NCBI GenBank assembly: GCA_903819605.1
Contig: CAIJEA010000114.1
Span: 1-7,396, forward strand
Source: an uncultured cyanobacterium
GTDB lineage: Bacteria > Cyanobacteriota > Cyanobacteriia > Pseudanabaenales > Pseudanabaenaceae
DNA: 7,396 nt
Direction: 5' to 3'
A model generated the notes under the pieces. It saw only the letters and a list, made by a program, of their open reading frames with translations. It was not told where the DNA came from and did not search any database. Shown here in pieces: positions 6,565 through 7,396 of this stretch; within the stretch, counting starts at the first letter, position 1, and each line of letters opens with the position of its first letter. The translations under genes were made by a program, and so were the position numbers.

Positions 6565-6586
6565 ACTTGACACATCAAGGTCAAGT
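6565..6586. promoter_or_regulatory. Operator-like inverted repeat over the infC -35 box
   Basis: ACTTGAC (6565-6571) and GTCAAGT (6580-6586) are exact reverse complements, seven bases each, separated by eight bases. The left arm overlaps the TTGACA box. The spacer contains another TCAAG, so shorter pairings also exist. A repressor or activator site is possible. No T-run follows, so it is not a good aroB terminator. Confidence 0.35.
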
Positions 6587-6595
6587 TCGTACTAT
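6567..6595 (+). promoter_or_regulatory. Sigma-70-type promoter candidate for infC
   Basis: A perfect TTGACA at 6567-6572 is followed after 17 bases by TACTAT at 6590-6595 (4 of 6). An alternative TATACT at 6593-6598 has 20-base spacing. The box starts four bases after the aroB stop codon. The predicted start near 6602 gives infC a leader of about 140 nt. Confidence 0.65.
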
Positions 6596-6742
6596 ACTTA
6601 AACGTTTATGTCAAGCAAAAAGATTGCTAAGCTAAAATATTTAAAGTTTTTGATTTAAGTACGATGCTCAGCAACGACATATTTTTGTAAACCACTAGTA
6701 ATTTAAACCAATACCCCAAAGAGTCTAGACAACTGAGATTTC

Positions 6743-7267
6743 ATGACTAAAAAGCCAATTAAAGACCTCCCCCAAATCAACGAACGTATCAGATATCCAA
6801 AAATTCGAGTCATTGATATGGAGGGGGAGCAACTCGGCATCCTGACCCCCAAAGAAGCCTTGAAAATGGCTGAAGAAAAAGAGCTAGATCTTGTTTTAGT
6901 CAGCGATAAAGCTGATCCTCCTGTTTGTCGGATCATGGACTATGGCAAATTCAAGTTTGAGCAGGAAAAGAAAGCTAGAGAGGCTCGTAAAAAGCAACAT
7001 ACTTCTGATGTAAAAGAAGTTAAAATGCGTTACAAAATTGAAGAACACGACTATAAAGTGCGGATCAATCATGCCGAGCGCTTCTTAAAAGAAGGTGATA
7101 AAGTCAAGGCGACAGTAATGTTTCGCGGTCGCGAAATCCAGCACGTCGATCTTGCTGAGGTATTACTGAACCGCATGGCAAGCGATCTAGAATCAGTCGC
7201 TGAAATCCAGCAGTATCCTAAGCGAGAAGGAAGAAACATCACCATGTTGATGGCTCCTAAAAAGTAA
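6743..7267 (+). CDS. infC: Translation initiation factor IF-3
   Basis: IF-3 binds the 30S ribosomal subunit, keeps it apart from the 50S subunit and checks the initiator tRNA-start codon match. The 174-residue protein shows the standard two domains. The N-domain begins INERIRYPKIRVID (12-25) and includes DLVLVSDKADPPVCRIMDYGKFKFE (49-73), where RIMDYGKFKFEQEK at 63-76 fits the family signature pattern. A lysine-rich linker (74-95) leads to the C-domain, with EVKMRYKIEEHDY (92-104), RFLKEGDKVKATVMFRGRE (113-131) and the terminal PKREGRNITMLMAPKK. The start is a normal ATG, not the AUU known from enterobacterial infC, so that form of start-codon autoregulation is not expected here. A weak GAG lies about ten bases upstream. 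No rpmI or rplT follows; a strong terminator sits 33 bases after the stop, so infC appears monocistronic. Confidence 0.98.
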   Translation: MTKKPIKDLPQINERIRYPKIRVIDMEGEQLGILTPKEALKMAEEKELDLVLVSDKADPPVCRIMDYGKFKFEQEKKAREARKKQHTSDVKEVKMRYKIEEHDYKVRINHAERFLKEGDKVKATVMFRGREIQHVDLAEVLLNRMASDLESVAEIQQYPKREGRNITMLMAPKK

Positions 7268-7299
7268 ATATAATACTTAATCACTTTTGTTAGGAAACA

Positions 7300-7341
7300 A
7301 GAAAGCCCAGAGCATAGCAACTGCTATCCTCTGGGCTTTCT
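7300..7341 (+). terminator. Strong intrinsic terminator after infC
   Basis: AGAAAGCCCAGAG (7300-7312) pairs exactly with CTCTGGGCTTTCT (7329-7341), 13 bp. After one C-C mismatch the stem continues with five more pairs (ATAGC/GCTAT) and a four-base loop. The TTTCT in the right arm and following TGTATT give a modest U-rich tail. An A-rich flank on the left means it could also stop a transcript coming from the right. Confidence 0.85.
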
Positions 7342-7348
7342 GTATTAG

Positions 7349-7396
7349 GCTATATAGCAGTAGACACTTTGGTTAGGACAAAACCAAAACCCAGAA
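7349..7396. repeat. Possible interspersed repeat fragment at the window edge
   Basis: After the infC terminator there is a perfect ten-base palindrome GCTATATAGC (7349-7358). A hairpin follows: TTTGGTT (7368-7374) pairs with AACCAAA (7382-7388). No coding potential is evident. This kind of compact, hairpin-bearing intergenic DNA often recurs in cyanobacterial genomes, but that cannot be shown from one copy cut by the window end. Confidence 0.25.

Noticed and set aside
6664..6690. Eight-codon frame in the infC leader as a leader-peptide attenuator
   Set aside because: No Shine-Dalgarno, no run of a regulatory amino acid and no terminator/antiterminator pair is visible. It is kept only as a remark under the leader finding.
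7069..7320. 83-codon minus-strand open frame across the end of infC
   Set aside because: It starts in the infC terminator hairpin region and runs antisense to infC's conserved C-domain; it is a shadow frame.

Overview
The window reads as ordinary chromosomal DNA from a cyanobacterium. Eleven exact copies of the cyanobacterial octamer GCGATCGC (HIP1) occur in 7.4 kb, many genes lack a clear Shine-Dalgarno site, and several protein families are typical of cyanobacteria. The exact genus cannot be proved from this window; a filamentous or Pseudanabaena-like lineage is only an impression from base composition and repeat-like edges.

Layout, left to right: (1) 115-1650 (+), a multi-pass membrane protein related to cyanobacterial/plastid EGY-type site-2 proteases, in which the HExxH zinc motif appears to be lost. 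(2) 1846-2502 (+), a conserved soluble protein of unknown function, preceded by an extended -10 promoter candidate and followed by a possible terminator. (3) 2641-3576 (+), an eight-helix membrane protein resembling a sensor-type membrane module without an output domain. (4) 3638-4330 (-), a minimal sugar-1-phosphate transferase of the ExoY/PglC/WcaJ type, convergent with gene 3; the two share a perfect 21-bp bidirectional terminator. (5) 4372-5355 (+), holA, DNA polymerase III delta, divergent from gene 4. (6) 5433-6563 (+), aroB, 3-dehydroquinate synthase, with its own TTGACA promoter. (7) 6743-7267 (+), infC, translation initiation factor IF-3, with a TTGACA promoter just after aroB, a leader of about 140 nt and a strong terminator at 7300-7341.

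The genes do not form one pathway. They look like single-gene transcription units: replication (holA), aromatic amino acid synthesis (aroB), translation (infC), surface polysaccharide (sugar transferase), and three membrane or unknown proteins. No gap exceeds 300 bases. No tRNA, rRNA, CRISPR array, transposase or prophage gene was seen. I did not find a convincing new multi-gene system. The best lead is the apparent pseudoprotease at the left. Smaller leads are the orphan membrane sensor module, a tandem duplication fusing the sugar transferase end to the terminator, and the infC leader and operator-like repeat.
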